Shown one piece after another: positions 15,827 through 25,621 of a DNA stretch of 64,000 nucleotides (the first letter of the stretch is position 1; each line of letters starts with the position of its first letter). The notes under the pieces were generated by a model that ran no database searches, was not told where the DNA came from, and saw only the letters and a list, made by a program, of their open reading frames with translations. Location of the stretch: assembly GCF_009936375.1 (NCBI RefSeq), contig NZ_AP022332.1, positions 2,103,501 to 2,167,500 of the forward strand. Direction: 5' to 3'. Made by a program: the position numbers and the translations under genes. This DNA is from Methylosinus sp. C49. Its GTDB lineage: Bacteria > Pseudomonadota > Alphaproteobacteria > Rhizobiales > Beijerinckiaceae.

Positions 15827-16915
15827 ATGCGCATCGACTCACGCCACTACCGCACCATCTGGGAAAACGCCGACGGCAGCGTCGAGGCGATCGACCAGAC
15901 CAAGCTCCCCCACAGATTCGAGACCAAAAGGCTTGCCTCGCTCGACGACGCCGTCGCCGCGATCGCGACCATGGTCGTGCGCGGCGCGCCGCTGATCGGC
16001 GTCACCGGCGCCTATGGGCTGGCGCTCGCCGCCGCCGTCGATCCGAGCGACGCTGCGCTGGAGGAGGCCCATGCGCGGCTCGCCGCGGCGCGCCCCACGG
16101 CCGTCAATTTGCGCTGGGCGCTCGACCGCATGCGTAGGCTGCTGCTTTCCGCGGCGCCCTCGGACCGGCGCGCGCTCGCCTTCGGCGAGGCCGGCGCCAT
16201 CGCGGACGAGGACGCGCTCTGCTGCGAGGCGATCGCCGACCATGGCGCGACGCTGATCTGCGCCGCCGCCGCCGAGCATCCGGGCCGGCCGGTCAATATT
16301 CTCACCCATTGCAACGCCGGCTGGCTCGCCGCCGTCGATTGGGGCACGGCGCTCGCGCCCATCTACAAGGCGGCGCGCGATGGAATCGATCTCCATGTGT
16401 GGGTCGACGAGACGCGGCCGCGCAATCAAGGCGCGAGCCTCACCGCCTTCGAGCTCTCGGGCGAAGGGATTCCCCACACCGTCATCGCCGACAACACCGG
16501 CGGCCATCTGATGCAGCACGGGCTCGTCGATCTGTGCATCGTCGGCAGCGACCGCACGACGCGCATCGGCGATGTCTGCAACAAGATCGGCACCTATCTG
16601 AAGGCGCTCGCCGCCCATGACAATGGCGTGCCCTTCTATGTCGCGCTGCCGAGCTCGACGATCGATTGGGCGATGCGCGACGGCGTCTCCGAAATCCCGA
16701 TCGAGCAGCGCGACGCGAGCGAGGTGACGCATATTTCCGGCCTTGCCGACGATGGCGCGGTGACGCGCGTGCAGGTGACGCCGAAGGGCTCGCCCGCCGC
16801 CAATTACGCCTTCGACGTGACTCCGGCGCGTCTCGTCGGCGCGCTGATAACGGAGCGCGGCGTGTGCGCCGCGAGCGAGGCGGGCTTGCGCGGATTGTTC
16901 CCTGATTTAGCGTAA
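15827..16915 (+). CDS. mtnA: S-methyl-5-thioribose-1-phosphate isomerase
   Basis: Aldose-ketose isomerase of the eIF2B-like fold that turns methylthioribose-1-phosphate into methylthioribulose-1-phosphate in methylthioadenosine salvage. From the ATG at 15827 ([12 protein letters not shown]) it is 362 aa. Family signatures: [16 protein letters not shown], the catalytic cysteine in [10 protein letters not shown], the catalytic aspartate in [19 protein letters not shown], and the phosphate-binding [16 protein letters not shown] 11 codons upstream (15794) is an alternative start; neither has a clear Shine-Dalgarno. It faces a class II aldolase gene that could use its product. Confidence 0.95.
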   Translation: MRIDSRHYRTIWENADGSVEAIDQTKLPHRFETKRLASLDDAVAAIATMVVRGAPLIGVTGAYGLALAAAVDPSDAALEEAHARLAAARPTAVNLRWALDRMRRLLLSAAPSDRRALAFGEAGAIADEDALCCEAIADHGATLICAAAAEHPGRPVNILTHCNAGWLAAVDWGTALAPIYKAARDGIDLHVWVDETRPRNQGASLTAFELSGEGIPHTVIADNTGGHLMQHGLVDLCIVGSDRTTRIGDVCNKIGTYLKALAAHDNGVPFYVALPSSTIDWAMRDGVSEIPIEQRDASEVTHISGLADDGAVTRVQVTPKGSPAANYAFDVTPARLVGALITERGVCAASEAGLRGLFPDLA

Positions 16916-16930
16916 TCGGCGCGCGCGATT

Positions 16931-16983
16931 CCTTCTCCCACTTGTGGGAGAAGGTGGCCCGGCGAAGCCGGGTCGGATGAGGG
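16931..16983 (+). repeat. REP-like palindromic unit R3
   Basis: Same 53-base design as at 2504: CCTTCTCCCACTTGTGGGAG palindrome, CCCGGCGAAGCCGGG second hairpin, TCGGATGAGGG tail. The stem bases are changed in pairs compared with R1. It lies 15 bases after mtnA. Confidence 0.85.
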
Positions 16984-17046
16984 TCTGATGTGTTCTGATA
17001 CGAATCCTCATTCGCGTCTTTCGGAATCCGACTGCAGCCTCATGCG

Positions 17047-17099
17047 CCCTCATCCGACCTCGCTTCGCGAGGCCACCTTCTCCCACGAGTGGGAGAAGG
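17047..17099 (-). repeat. REP-like palindromic unit R4 (inverted partner of R3)
   Basis: Inverted copy facing R3 across about 63 bases, with CCCTCATCCGACC at the start and CTCCCACGAGTGGGAGAAGG at the end. It lies 18 bases after the stop of the convergent aldolase gene, so the pair sits exactly where both transcripts end and could serve as a bidirectional terminator. Confidence 0.85.
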
Positions 17100-17117
17100 A
17101 TGCGCAGCGGAGCGATC

Positions 17118-17768
17118 TCACTTCGACGATTTCAATCCGTAATTTTCAAAACGGGTGATTTCGTTTTCGATTTCTTCCTCTGAAATCAGCGCCGGCTCGC
17201 CGGCGATGCGCGCGAGATAATAGAGCCGCGCCAGCGTCTCCAGTTCCACCGCGCGCCACATTGCGCGATCCAATCCTTCGCCGAGCGCGATCATGCCGTG
17301 ATTGCCGAGCAGCACGCCATGCGCGCGGCCCAATCCTTCGACCGCGAGATCCGAGAGCGCCTGCGTGCCGAAAGGCGCGTAATCGGTGCAGCGAATGCGA
17401 GACGTTCGGAAAATCCCGATCATATAATGCACGGGCGGAATATCTCGCCGCAGCGTGGCGAGCGTCGTCGCATAAATAGAATGCGTATGCACGACCGCCT
17501 GCACATCCGGCCTGGCGCGTAGGATATCGCGATGCATGCGCCATTCGCTGGAGGGCGCGAGCGGTCCTTGCGACTCGCCGTCGCCCGCGAGCGGCATGCG
17601 CGCGATCATCTGCGGGGTCATTGTGGCGTAGGCGATTCCGCTCGGCGTGATCAGCATCGCCTCGCCGTCGCGCACCGATAGATTGCCGGCGGTTCCTTGA
17701 TTGAGGCCGAGCGCATTCATGCTCCGCGCCGCTTCGACGATCGCCTCTCGCTTGCTCGCATCCGTCAT
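17118..17768 (-). CDS. Class II aldolase, probable 5-(methylthio)ribulose-1-phosphate/fuculose-phosphate aldolase
   Basis: 216 aa of the class II aldolase/adducin family. Zinc-binding histidines are present: the pair in [10 protein letters not shown] and a third in [11 protein letters not shown], with the catalytic acid region at SEWRMHRDI and the phosphate loop in [13 protein letters not shown] (GNLS/GNhS motif) near the N-terminus. Family members cleave sugar-1-phosphates to DHAP and an aldehyde. Because it faces mtnA, the best guess is Ald2-type cleavage of methylthioribulose-1-phosphate to DHAP plus methylthioacetaldehyde (the DHAP shunt known in Rhodospirillum rubrum); fuculose-phosphate aldolase is the alternative. 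MtnP and MtnK are not in the window. Confidence 0.82.
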   Translation of the reverse strand: MTDASKREAIVEAARSMNALGLNQGTAGNLSVRDGEAMLITPSGIAYATMTPQMIARMPLAGDGESQGPLAPSSEWRMHRDILRARPDVQAVVHTHSIYATTLATLRRDIPPVHYMIGIFRTSRIRCTDYAPFGTQALSDLAVEGLGRAHGVLLGNHGMIALGEGLDRAMWRAVELETLARLYYLARIAGEPALISEEEIENEITRFENYGLKSSK

Positions 17769-17857
17769 TCCGCCCCTCCGTCTGCGAATGCGCGCCCCTT
17801 GCCGAGCGACGCCTCAATCCCTACATCCTCGAGACTCTTTTTCCAGCCGAGGCTCGG

Positions 17858-18424
17858 ATGACACAAGAACAAAATACGAAACCGGCGAGCTGGCACGCGA
17901 CGACCATCGTTCTGGTGAAAAAGAACGGCAAGACCGTCATCGCGGGCGACGGACAGGTGAGCCTCGGCCAGACCATCGTCAAGGCGAACGCCAAGAAGGT
18001 GCGTCGACTCGGCAAGGGCGATGTGATCGCGGGTTTCGCCGGCGCGACGGCGGACGCTTTCACTTTGTTCGAGCGGCTCGAGGGCAAGCTCGAGCAATAT
18101 CCGGGGCAGCTCACGCGCGCTTGCGTGGAGCTCGCCAAGGACTGGCGCATGGATCGCTATCTGCGCCGGCTCGAGGCGATGATGCTGGTCGCCGATCGCG
18201 AGGTGGGGCTGACGCTGACCGGCGCCGGCGACGTGCTGGAGCCGGAAGCCTTCGAGCATGGCTCGGTGGCGGCGATCGGCTCCGGCGGCAATTATGCGCT
18301 GGCCGCGGCGCGCGCGCTGCTCGATCAGCCGATAGAGGCGGATGTGATCGCCAAGCGCGCGATGGAGATCGCCGCCGACATCTGCGTCTACACCAATCGC
18401 AACATCGTGCTCGAATCGATCTGA
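17858..18424 (+). CDS. hslV: ATP-dependent protease subunit HslV
   Basis: 188 aa proteasome-like peptidase that forms the double-hexamer core of HslVU (ClpQY). The catalytic N-terminal threonine is preserved in [11 protein letters not shown] (Thr about residue 15 after a short propeptide of the length usual in alphaproteobacteria), and [30 protein letters not shown] and [14 protein letters not shown] match the family. The hslU gene follows 18 bases later in the same operon. Confidence 0.97.
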   Translation: MTQEQNTKPASWHATTIVLVKKNGKTVIAGDGQVSLGQTIVKANAKKVRRLGKGDVIAGFAGATADAFTLFERLEGKLEQYPGQLTRACVELAKDWRMDRYLRRLEAMMLVADREVGLTLTGAGDVLEPEAFEHGSVAAIGSGGNYALAAARALLDQPIEADVIAKRAMEIAADICVYTNRNIVLESI

Positions 18425-18442
18425 GCTTTCCGAGGAACTGAT

Positions 18443-19750
18443 ATGGCCGATTTTTCCCCGCGCGAGATCGTCTCGGAGCTCGACCGATTCATCGTCGGAC
18501 AGAAGGACGCCAAGCGCGCCGTCGCCATCGCGCTGCGCAATCGCTGGCGCAGGCTGCGCCTCGAAGGCACCATGCGCGAAGAGGTGCTGCCCAAGAACAT
18601 ATTGATGATCGGCCCCACCGGCTGCGGCAAGACCGAGATCGCGCGTCGTCTCGCCAAGCTCGCCAATGCGCCCTTCCTCAAGATAGAGGCGACGAAATTC
18701 ACCGAGGTCGGCTATGTCGGCCGCGATGTCGAGCAGATCGTCCGCGATCTCGTCGAGGTGGCGATCCTGCTGGTGAAGGAGCGCCGGCGCAAGGATGTCG
18801 AGGCCAAGGCTCAGCTCGCGGCCGAGGAGCGCGTGCTCGATTCGCTCGTCGGCCCGGCGGCCTCGCCGGCGACGCGCGACTCCTTCCGCAAGAAGCTGCG
18901 CGCCGGCGAGCTGGACGATAAGGAGATAGAGGTCGAGCTGGCGCAATCGGGGCCGCAGGTTCCGATGTTCGAGCTGCCGAACATGCCCGGCGCCAGCGTC
19001 TCCGCCTTCTCCATCGGCGATATTTTCGGCAAGGCGTTTCAGGGCCGGCCGAAGCGCCGCAAAATGCTGGTCAAGGAGGCGCATGGCCCGCTGCTCGCCG
19101 AGGAGAGCGACAAGCTCATCGATCAGGAGGAGAGCGTCCGCGAGGCGATTTCCGAGGTCGAGAATAATGGGATCGTCTTCCTCGACGAGATGGACAAGAT
19201 CTGCGCCCGCGAGGGCAGGGGCGGGGCCGATGTCTCGCGCGAGGGCGTGCAGCGTGACCTGCTGCCGCTGATCGAAGGCACCACGGTCGCGACCAAGCAC
19301 GGGCCGGTGAAGACCGACCATGTTCTGTTCATTGCCTCCGGCGCTTTCCATGTCGCCAAGCCCTCTGATCTCCTGCCGGAGCTGCAGGGCCGCCTGCCGA
19401 TCAGGGTCGAGCTCGCCTCGCTGGACGAGGAGGATTTCCGCCGCATTCTCACCGAGACCGAGGCCTGCCTCACCAAGCAATATGTGGCGCTGCTGGCGAC
19501 GGAGGGCGTCGCGCTGGAGATCGCGCCTTCGGCGGTGGACGCCATCGCCCGCGTCGCCGTGCAGGTGAATTCCTCGGTGGAGAACATAGGCGCGCGCCGC
19601 CTGCAGACCGTCATGGAGCGCGTGCTGGACGAGGTGAGCTTCTCCGCCTCCGATCGCGCCGGCGAGACGGTGACGATCGACGGCGCCTATGTGGAGGAAC
19701 ATATCGGCGACCTCGCCAAGAACCGCGATTTGAGCCGCTTCATTCTCTGA
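18443..19750 (+). CDS. hslU: ATP-dependent protease ATPase subunit HslU
   Basis: 435 aa AAA+ unfoldase that feeds HslV. N-terminal [21 protein letters not shown], Walker [10 protein letters not shown] (about residues 57-65), the pore loop region [14 protein letters not shown], the intermediate I-domain of normal length, Walker B FLDEMDKI (about residue 246), and the extreme C-terminal SRFIL that docks into HslV. Co-transcribed with hslV. A GC hairpin and the tRNA-Ala gene follow. Confidence 0.98.
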   Translation: MADFSPREIVSELDRFIVGQKDAKRAVAIALRNRWRRLRLEGTMREEVLPKNILMIGPTGCGKTEIARRLAKLANAPFLKIEATKFTEVGYVGRDVEQIVRDLVEVAILLVKERRRKDVEAKAQLAAEERVLDSLVGPAASPATRDSFRKKLRAGELDDKEIEVELAQSGPQVPMFELPNMPGASVSAFSIGDIFGKAFQGRPKRRKMLVKEAHGPLLAEESDKLIDQEESVREAISEVENNGIVFLDEMDKICAREGRGGADVSREGVQRDLLPLIEGTTVATKHGPVKTDHVLFIASGAFHVAKPSDLLPELQGRLPIRVELASLDEEDFRRILTETEACLTKQYVALLATEGVALEIAPSAVDAIARVAVQVNSSVENIGARRLQTVMERVLDEVSFSASDRAGETVTIDGAYVEEHIGDLAKNRDLSRFIL

Positions 19751-19772
19751 CGAGAAAGGGCGAAAAGCGGGC

Positions 19773-19801
19773 TTGCGGCGCGCGACGGGCTGCACTATAC
19801 A
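19773..19801 (+). promoter_or_regulatory. Probable promoter of tRNA-Ala
   Basis: TTGCGG (19773-19778), a 17-base spacer and TATACA (19796-19801). The transcript would carry about 60 bases of leader containing the hairpin at 19837-19860 before the mature tRNA. Confidence 0.5.
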
Positions 19802-19836
19802 GCCCTCGCGCTGCAGCGGCGACGCCGCGGTTCGCC

Positions 19837-19860
19837 CCGCCCTCACCCCAGAGAGGGCGG
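19837..19860 (+). terminator. Hairpin between hslU and tRNA-Ala
   Basis: CCGCCCTC pairs with GAGGGCGG over eight bases around an eight-base loop. It ends ten bases before the tRNA. It could end the hslVU transcript or be a processing signal in the tRNA precursor; no U-tract follows. Confidence 0.4.
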
Positions 19861-19870
19861 CGATAAAAGT

Positions 19871-19946
<76 letters not shown>

Positions 19947-20099
19947 AAGACATCCCGCAGCTCGATCAGCATAAGAGCGCGACCGTTACGGTCCGAAGCT
20001 ACGGCCAGCTCGGAGCCGATAGCCCCCGCGCAGCGTTGCCAAAGCGAGCGCGGCGCTGATAGCTTCTCGAGGATCGGCGGGACACTAGCTCCTCAGAGA

Positions 20100-20114
20100 G
20101 AGTTCTAGGAACTC
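20100..20114 (+). promoter_or_regulatory. Palindrome upstream of hicBA
   Basis: GAGTTC-TAG-GAACTC, six-base perfect arms about a three-base centre, 20 bases before the hicB ATG. The position suits an operator for autoregulation, though this HicB lacks a recognisable DNA-binding domain, so the binding protein is uncertain. Confidence 0.45.
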
Positions 20115-20134
20115 GATTCGAAAAGGGTCCGAAG

Positions 20135-20443
20135 ATGCGCGATCTCCTTTGCTTCGCTCACGGCCGAGCTGGCGAGTGGGAGGGCGTTTGCCTCGAATTC
20201 GACCTCGCCGTTCAAGGCCGCAGCTTCAATGAGGTTCGGGAAGCCCTCGAGGACGCCGTTCGCGACTATGTCGCCGCGGCGAGCGACGAGGACGAGGCCA
20301 CGCGCACGAAGCTGCTGAATCGACGCGCGCCGCTATGGGTGTTTCTGTCCTGGACGGCGCGAGTCGTGTGGTCGGCTCGGCGCCATTGGCGCGCCGGCGA
20401 CGGCGATACCTCGGCGTCCTTCCCCGTGGCCTGTCCGGCGTGA
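20135..20443 (+). CDS. hicB: HicB-family antitoxin-like protein
   Basis: 102 aa. The N-terminal 60 residues have the partially degraded RNase-H-like HicB fold: FAHGRAGEWEGVCLEFDLAV with the EGVCLEFDL strand, then FNEVREALEDAVRDYV, the helix that packs on the toxin. The C-terminal half (RRAPLWVFLSWTARVVW and a CPA end) belongs to a HicB subgroup without an added HTH or ribbon-helix-helix. It precedes hicA with its stop overlapping the toxin's start. It would neutralise the HicA RNase. Confidence 0.75.
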   Translation: MRDLLCFAHGRAGEWEGVCLEFDLAVQGRSFNEVREALEDAVRDYVAAASDEDEATRTKLLNRRAPLWVFLSWTARVVWSARRHWRAGDGDTSASFPVACPA

Positions 20444-20652
20444 CATTCGATGCGTTCATTCGGATATTGGAGCTGAATGGCTTCGCTCTCCATCGTCAGG
20501 GAAAGGGCTCACATGCGATCTACCGTGGCGAGGTCGATGGCGAGGTCCGCCTCGTGACGATCGCAGCGCATCGGCTGAGCGACGATATCAAGCCCGGCAC
20601 GCTGGCGTCGATGATCCGGCAATCAGGTCTGCCCAAGAAGCATTTTCGTTGA
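20440..20652 (+). CDS. hicA: HicA-family mRNA interferase toxin
   Basis: 70 aa from a GTG start that overlaps the hicB stop (GTGA). HicA double-stranded-RNA-binding-like fold: an N-terminal helix FDAFIRILELNGF, then the catalytic-histidine motif in HRQGKGSHAIYRG (GSHxxY/F), a strand with VTIAAHRLSDDIKPGTL and the C-terminal IRQSGLPKKHF. All are standard for HicA/YcfA toxins that cleave mRNA and tmRNA. An upstream start at 20335 would overlap most of hicB and is unlikely. Confidence 0.88.
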   Translation: MTFDAFIRILELNGFALHRQGKGSHAIYRGEVDGEVRLVTIAAHRLSDDIKPGTLASMIRQSGLPKKHFR

Positions 20653-20719
20653 ACGTCCCAGCTGGAGAGCCGGCCTGATTGTCCAAACGAGGACGACGAT
20701 CGGCCAATCGCGAAACCCC

Positions 20720-21835
20720 ATGCAGCAGCCTCCAAAACCTCGTCTCCAGCATCTCGACATGCTGCGCGGTCTCTGCGCGCTCGGCGTGGTGGTGAGCCAT
20801 TTGCGGGCGCTGCTCGTCGTGCCCTATGCCGAGGCGGCGCGACATGGGCTCCTCGACAAATTCCTCTTCACGCTCGGCGGTCTCGGCCATGAATGCGTGA
20901 TCGCCTTTTTCGCGCTCAGCGGCTTTCTCGTCGGCGGCTCCACTCTCGCGGCGATGCGGGCGGGGCACTTCTCCTGGGCGGATTACGGCGCCGCGCGGCT
21001 CTCGCGGCTGTGGACCGTGCTGATTCCCGCGCTGGCGCTCACCGCGCTCTGGGACTTCGCCGGCGCCGCGCTCGGTCCCGCCGGCGCCTATCAGGGCGCG
21101 CTGGCGGCGGTGCTGCCGAGCGGGCCGACGCCGGCCGAGCCGGCGAATCACTCGCTCGCGACGCTGCTGGGAAATGTCTTTTTCCTGCAGACGATCGAGA
21201 CGCCCGTCTTCGGCTCCAACCGGCCGCTGTGGAGCCTCGCCAACGAGGCCTGGTATTATCTCGCCTTTCCGTTGCTCGCCTTCGCCTTTTTCCATCGCGC
21301 GCCGCTGGCGCGAGGCCTCTGCGCGGGCGCGGGCCTGCTGACTCTGGCGCTGCTGCCGGCGGAGATCGCACTGCTCGGCCTGCCATGGCTCGCCGGCGCG
21401 CTGGCCGCGGATCGCCCGGCGCGCCCTTCGACAGCGCGCGCCATCGGCGGCGCGCTCGCCACTGTGGCGGCGATCGGCGTCGCCCATGCGTGGCGCAATA
21501 TTTTCGGCGATGTGATTCTCGGCTGCGCCATCGCCTTCTGGCTGCGCGATCTCGCCGCCTTTCGGCCCTTCGGTGGGCTCTATGGCGGCGCGGCGCAGGG
21601 GCTCTCGGAAATTTCCTACACGCTCTACGCCGTGCATTTTCCGCTGCTGCTGATGCTGTGGTTCTGGCTGCTGGCGCCCGGCCAGAGCCAGCCGGGCGTC
21701 GCCGTCCTCTTGCGAATGGCCGCGCTGATGGCCGTCGCGCTGCTCTATGCGACGGCCGTCTGGTTCCTGTTCGAGCGTCGCACCCATGTGGCGCGCGGCT
21801 GGTTGCGAGGGCTCGCGCGCTGGCGGCCGCTCTGA
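20720..21835 (+). CDS. Acyltransferase 3 family membrane protein
   Basis: 371 aa, about ten predicted membrane helices. The N-terminal signature HLDMLRGLCALGVVVSHLRAL carries the conserved Arg and His of OafA/NodX/YrhL-type O-acyltransferases; SGFLVGGSTL and the middle PLWSLANEAWYYLAFPL motif are also typical. Such proteins transfer acetyl or other acyl groups to surface glycans. No SGNH domain is fused. It stands alone between hicA and the convergent pstS, so the glycan substrate cannot be inferred. Confidence 0.9.
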   Translation: MQQPPKPRLQHLDMLRGLCALGVVVSHLRALLVVPYAEAARHGLLDKFLFTLGGLGHECVIAFFALSGFLVGGSTLAAMRAGHFSWADYGAARLSRLWTVLIPALALTALWDFAGAALGPAGAYQGALAAVLPSGPTPAEPANHSLATLLGNVFFLQTIETPVFGSNRPLWSLANEAWYYLAFPLLAFAFFHRAPLARGLCAGAGLLTLALLPAEIALLGLPWLAGALAADRPARPSTARAIGGALATVAAIGVAHAWRNIFGDVILGCAIAFWLRDLAAFRPFGGLYGGAAQGLSEISYTLYAVHFPLLLMLWFWLLAPGQSQPGVAVLLRMAALMAVALLYATAVWFLFERRTHVARGWLRGLARWRPL

Positions 21836-21857
21836 GGTCGAGCGCGCGAGAAGGCGA

Positions 21858-22889
21858 TCAATCCTTGGCGCGGAACGCCACTTTCTGACGCCAGGCGGCT
21901 CTGACCTGATCCTTCACCGCATGGGGCAGCGGAACATATTGCAGGGCTTTCGCCGCTTTGTCGCCATGAGCGAAAGCCCAATCGAAGAATTTCAGCAGCG
22001 CGGCCGTCCGCTCCGCCTTGGCCGCCGCTTTCGGCGCAACGATGAAGGTCGCCGTGACGAGCGGCCAGCTCTTGTCGCCCGGCATATAGGTCAGATCGAC
22101 GGCGAAATTATCGGCCGCGGCCCAGTCTGCGTTCGCCGCCGCAGCGGCGAAGCTCTCTTCATTTGGCGCGACATATTTGCCGGCGCGGTTGAGCAGCTTG
22201 GCCGGCGCGAGATGATTGGTCGTCACATAGGAATTCTCGGCATAGCCGATCGAGCCCATCGTGCGAGGGACCTCGCCCGACGTGCCGGCGCTGCCATGCA
22301 CGCCGACGCCGCCTGGCCATTCGAGCGTCATGCCGACGCCCATGCGGGTCTTCCATGTCTCGCTCACCTTGGAGAGATAGCGCGACAGCGCGAAGGTCGT
22401 TCCAGAGGCGTTGGAATGATGGATCGGGACGATCAGCAGATCGGGAAGCGCGAGCCCATGATTGAGCGCGACGATGCGCGGATCGTTCCAGCGCGTGATC
22501 GCGCCGAGATAGATGTCGGCGATGACCGGCCCGTTGAGCTTCAGCGCATTGGCGCCGACGCCGGGAATATTGACGATGATGTCGAGGCCGCCGACGACGG
22601 TCGGAAATTGCAGAAGATCGGCCTCCTCTATCCGCTTTGCTTCCATGGCGACGTCGGAGGCGCCGAAATCGACGGTTCCCGCCGCGGCCTGCTTTTGGCC
22701 GACGCCGGAGCCGGTCGCCTGATAATTCACTTGCACGCCGACGCTCGGCTTCGCCTCCTGCGCCCAGCGCGTGTAGATGGGCGCAGCGAATGCGGAGCCC
22801 GTTCCAGAGAGCGACGTCTCGGCGCGCGCGGCGTCGAGACAGGAGATGGCGGCGATCGAGATGATGAAAATGCTGCAGGCGTTACGCAT
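21858..22889 (-). CDS. pstS: Phosphate ABC transporter substrate-binding protein
   Basis: 343 aa periplasmic protein with a signal peptide (residues 1-23, ending ARA). PstS signatures: SLSGTGSAFAAPIYTRW, NYQATGSGVGQKQ, DFGASDVAM, the phosphate-contacting NASGTTF (His-Ser-Asn-Ala-Ser-Gly-Thr) and TMGSIGYAENSYV. Binds inorganic phosphate for PstCAB, which are not encoded here. It is the second gene after phnA in the same direction, 47 bases apart, so it probably belongs to a phosphonoacetate-use operon that captures phosphate released in or near the periplasm. Confidence 0.94.
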   Translation of the reverse strand: MRNACSIFIISIAAISCLDAARAETSLSGTGSAFAAPIYTRWAQEAKPSVGVQVNYQATGSGVGQKQAAAGTVDFGASDVAMEAKRIEEADLLQFPTVVGGLDIIVNIPGVGANALKLNGPVIADIYLGAITRWNDPRIVALNHGLALPDLLIVPIHHSNASGTTFALSRYLSKVSETWKTRMGVGMTLEWPGGVGVHGSAGTSGEVPRTMGSIGYAENSYVTTNHLAPAKLLNRAGKYVAPNEESFAAAAANADWAAADNFAVDLTYMPGDKSWPLVTATFIVAPKAAAKAERTAALLKFFDWAFAHGDKAAKALQYVPLPHAVKDQVRAAWRQKVAFRAKD

Positions 22890-22936
22890 GGTCGTTCGTC
22901 CTGTTGCGAGAGAAAAGATCGTGAATGTCGCGCGCG

Positions 22937-24181
<1,245 letters not shown>

Positions 24182-24230
24182 TCATCGGCGACTTCGCTTC
24201 GGCGCTGGTTCATCTATCAGTCGGGCATGT

Positions 24231-24279
24231 CATGTCGAAACGAATAAATCTCACAGAGCCTGTGAGCGGAGCCGACATG
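24231..24279. promoter_or_regulatory. Nested palindromes between phnA and its LysR regulator
   Basis: Inner dyad CTCACAG-AGC-CTGTGAG (24250-24266), seven-base perfect arms. Outer dyad CATGTCG (24231-24237) and CGACATG (24273-24279). Both lie in the 196-base gap between the two divergent genes, the usual site for LysR-type binding. The inner one is the better operator candidate; binding is inferred, not shown. Confidence 0.6.
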
Positions 24280-24350
24280 CTTCACAAAAGCGTCACATCC
24301 GCAGGATGTTCATCGCATGATACGGCCAATGAGACAGTGAGTGACACGAG

Positions 24351-25244
24351 ATGGCGCGCAAGCCGCTACCGCTGAAAATGCTGCAGACGCTCGAGGCCGT
24401 GGTGCGGCTCGACGGCGTCTCCAACGCCGCCAGGGAGCTCGGCGTCACGCATGGCGCGGTGAGCCGGCAGATCGCCGCGCTGGAGGAATGGCTCGGGCGC
24501 GCCTTGTTCGAGCGTGATCGCGGACGTCTGCGGCCGCTCGACGAAACGCGCGAATTCGTCGCCGTCATCACCGATGGCTTCGAGCGCATGGATGCGGCCA
24601 TGGGACGCGTCGCGACGGCGCGCCGGCGTCTCAAAGTCTTCGCCCATGCGACTTTCGCGATGCATTGGCTGGTGCCGCGGCTCGAGCAATTCTACGCGCT
24701 GCATCCCGATGTGGATGTGCATGTGCAGACGCGTCAGACCGGAGAAGATCCGGCTCTCGCCTTTTTCGACGTCGCGATCATGCGCGGCTCCGAGCAGATC
24801 GGCAATTGGGAGTCCTCTTCCGTAATGCAAGAGACGCTCACTCTGCTGACCACCCGTCGCCGAGCGGAGACGCTCGCCGCGCAAGGCGTCGCCGCTCTCC
24901 TCGGCGAGACATTCGCCGTCAGCGACACGCGGCCGGGCGAGACCGAGCGATGGCTCGAGGCTGCGCGCCTGCCGCCCCTGCAAAAATGGCGCGTGCGTCG
25001 TTTCGGCCATTTTCACACGGCGCTGATGGCGGTTCTCAACGGGCAGGGCGTCGCTGTCGGGCCGATCGAGCTGACAGCGGGACAGAGCGCGGAAGGATCG
25101 CTCGCCGCGCCTTTCCCGCAGATCGTCGCGCCCGGGCCGCGCCATGTCGCTTTCATCGATCCGCAATCGGAGAGCTATCCGACGGCGAAGCGTTTCGTGC
25201 AGTGGCTCGCCGAAGCCGCCAGCGCCGTGGAGCGTGGCGGCTAA
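24351..25244 (+). CDS. LysR-family transcriptional regulator (probable phnA regulator)
   Basis: 297 aa. N-terminal winged HTH (LKMLQTLEAVVRLDGVSNAA and ARELGVTHGAVSRQIAALEE) of the GcvA-like branch, linker helix, and a two-lobe inducer-binding domain (LKVFAHATFAMHWLVPRLEQ, then FDVAIMRGSEQ and AVGPIELTAG). Divergent from phnA, as LysR regulators usually are to their targets; in other phosphonoacetate clusters a LysR-type activator responds to phosphonoacetate. Effector and autorepression here are inferred. Confidence 0.9.
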   Translation: MARKPLPLKMLQTLEAVVRLDGVSNAARELGVTHGAVSRQIAALEEWLGRALFERDRGRLRPLDETREFVAVITDGFERMDAAMGRVATARRRLKVFAHATFAMHWLVPRLEQFYALHPDVDVHVQTRQTGEDPALAFFDVAIMRGSEQIGNWESSSVMQETLTLLTTRRRAETLAAQGVAALLGETFAVSDTRPGETERWLEAARLPPLQKWRVRRFGHFHTALMAVLNGQGVAVGPIELTAGQSAEGSLAAPFPQIVAPGPRHVAFIDPQSESYPTAKRFVQWLAEAASAVERGG

Positions 25245-25543
25245 TACACGAATTTGGAGGCCGCGCCGCGGCCGCGCGGGGCGGGGCCGCTCTGCGCGCC
25301 CGGCTTGCCTTCGACGCCCGGCGCGCCGGCGGCGAGGGCGCTCGCATCCAGGGCGAAGCCTTCGTTCTCGTCTATGAAGCTCGAGCGTCCTTCCACGGAT
25401 TTCTGCGTCACCGTGCTCGGCGTCACATTTTGTCCGACGGCGGGGCCGGAGGTGCGGCCGCGCTGCGTCATCTGCTGCTCGGCGATGGCCGCGCCGCCGA
25501 GGATCAGAAAGAGGCTCGTCGAAACGAGCGCGAGCTTGCGCAT
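25241..25543 (-). CDS. Small exported protein, unknown
   Basis: 100 aa. Clear signal peptide MRKLALVSTSLFLILGGAAI ending AEQ, then a low-complexity polar region (QQMTQRGRTSGPAVGQNVTP) and a Gly/Pro/Arg-rich end. No cysteines and no recognised domain. Convergent with the LysR gene, overlapping its stop by four bases. Lone transcript. Confidence 0.6.
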   Translation of the reverse strand: MRKLALVSTSLFLILGGAAIAEQQMTQRGRTSGPAVGQNVTPSTVTQKSVEGRSSFIDENEGFALDASALAAGAPGVEGKPGAQSGPAPRGRGAASKFVY

Positions 25544-25621
25544 GGCGTCTCCTCCTTCGCGAATTCGGTCCGGCCCTTACATCGAACCGGCAGGCCGCGC
25601 GGCAAGCGCAGGCGTTTCGCC

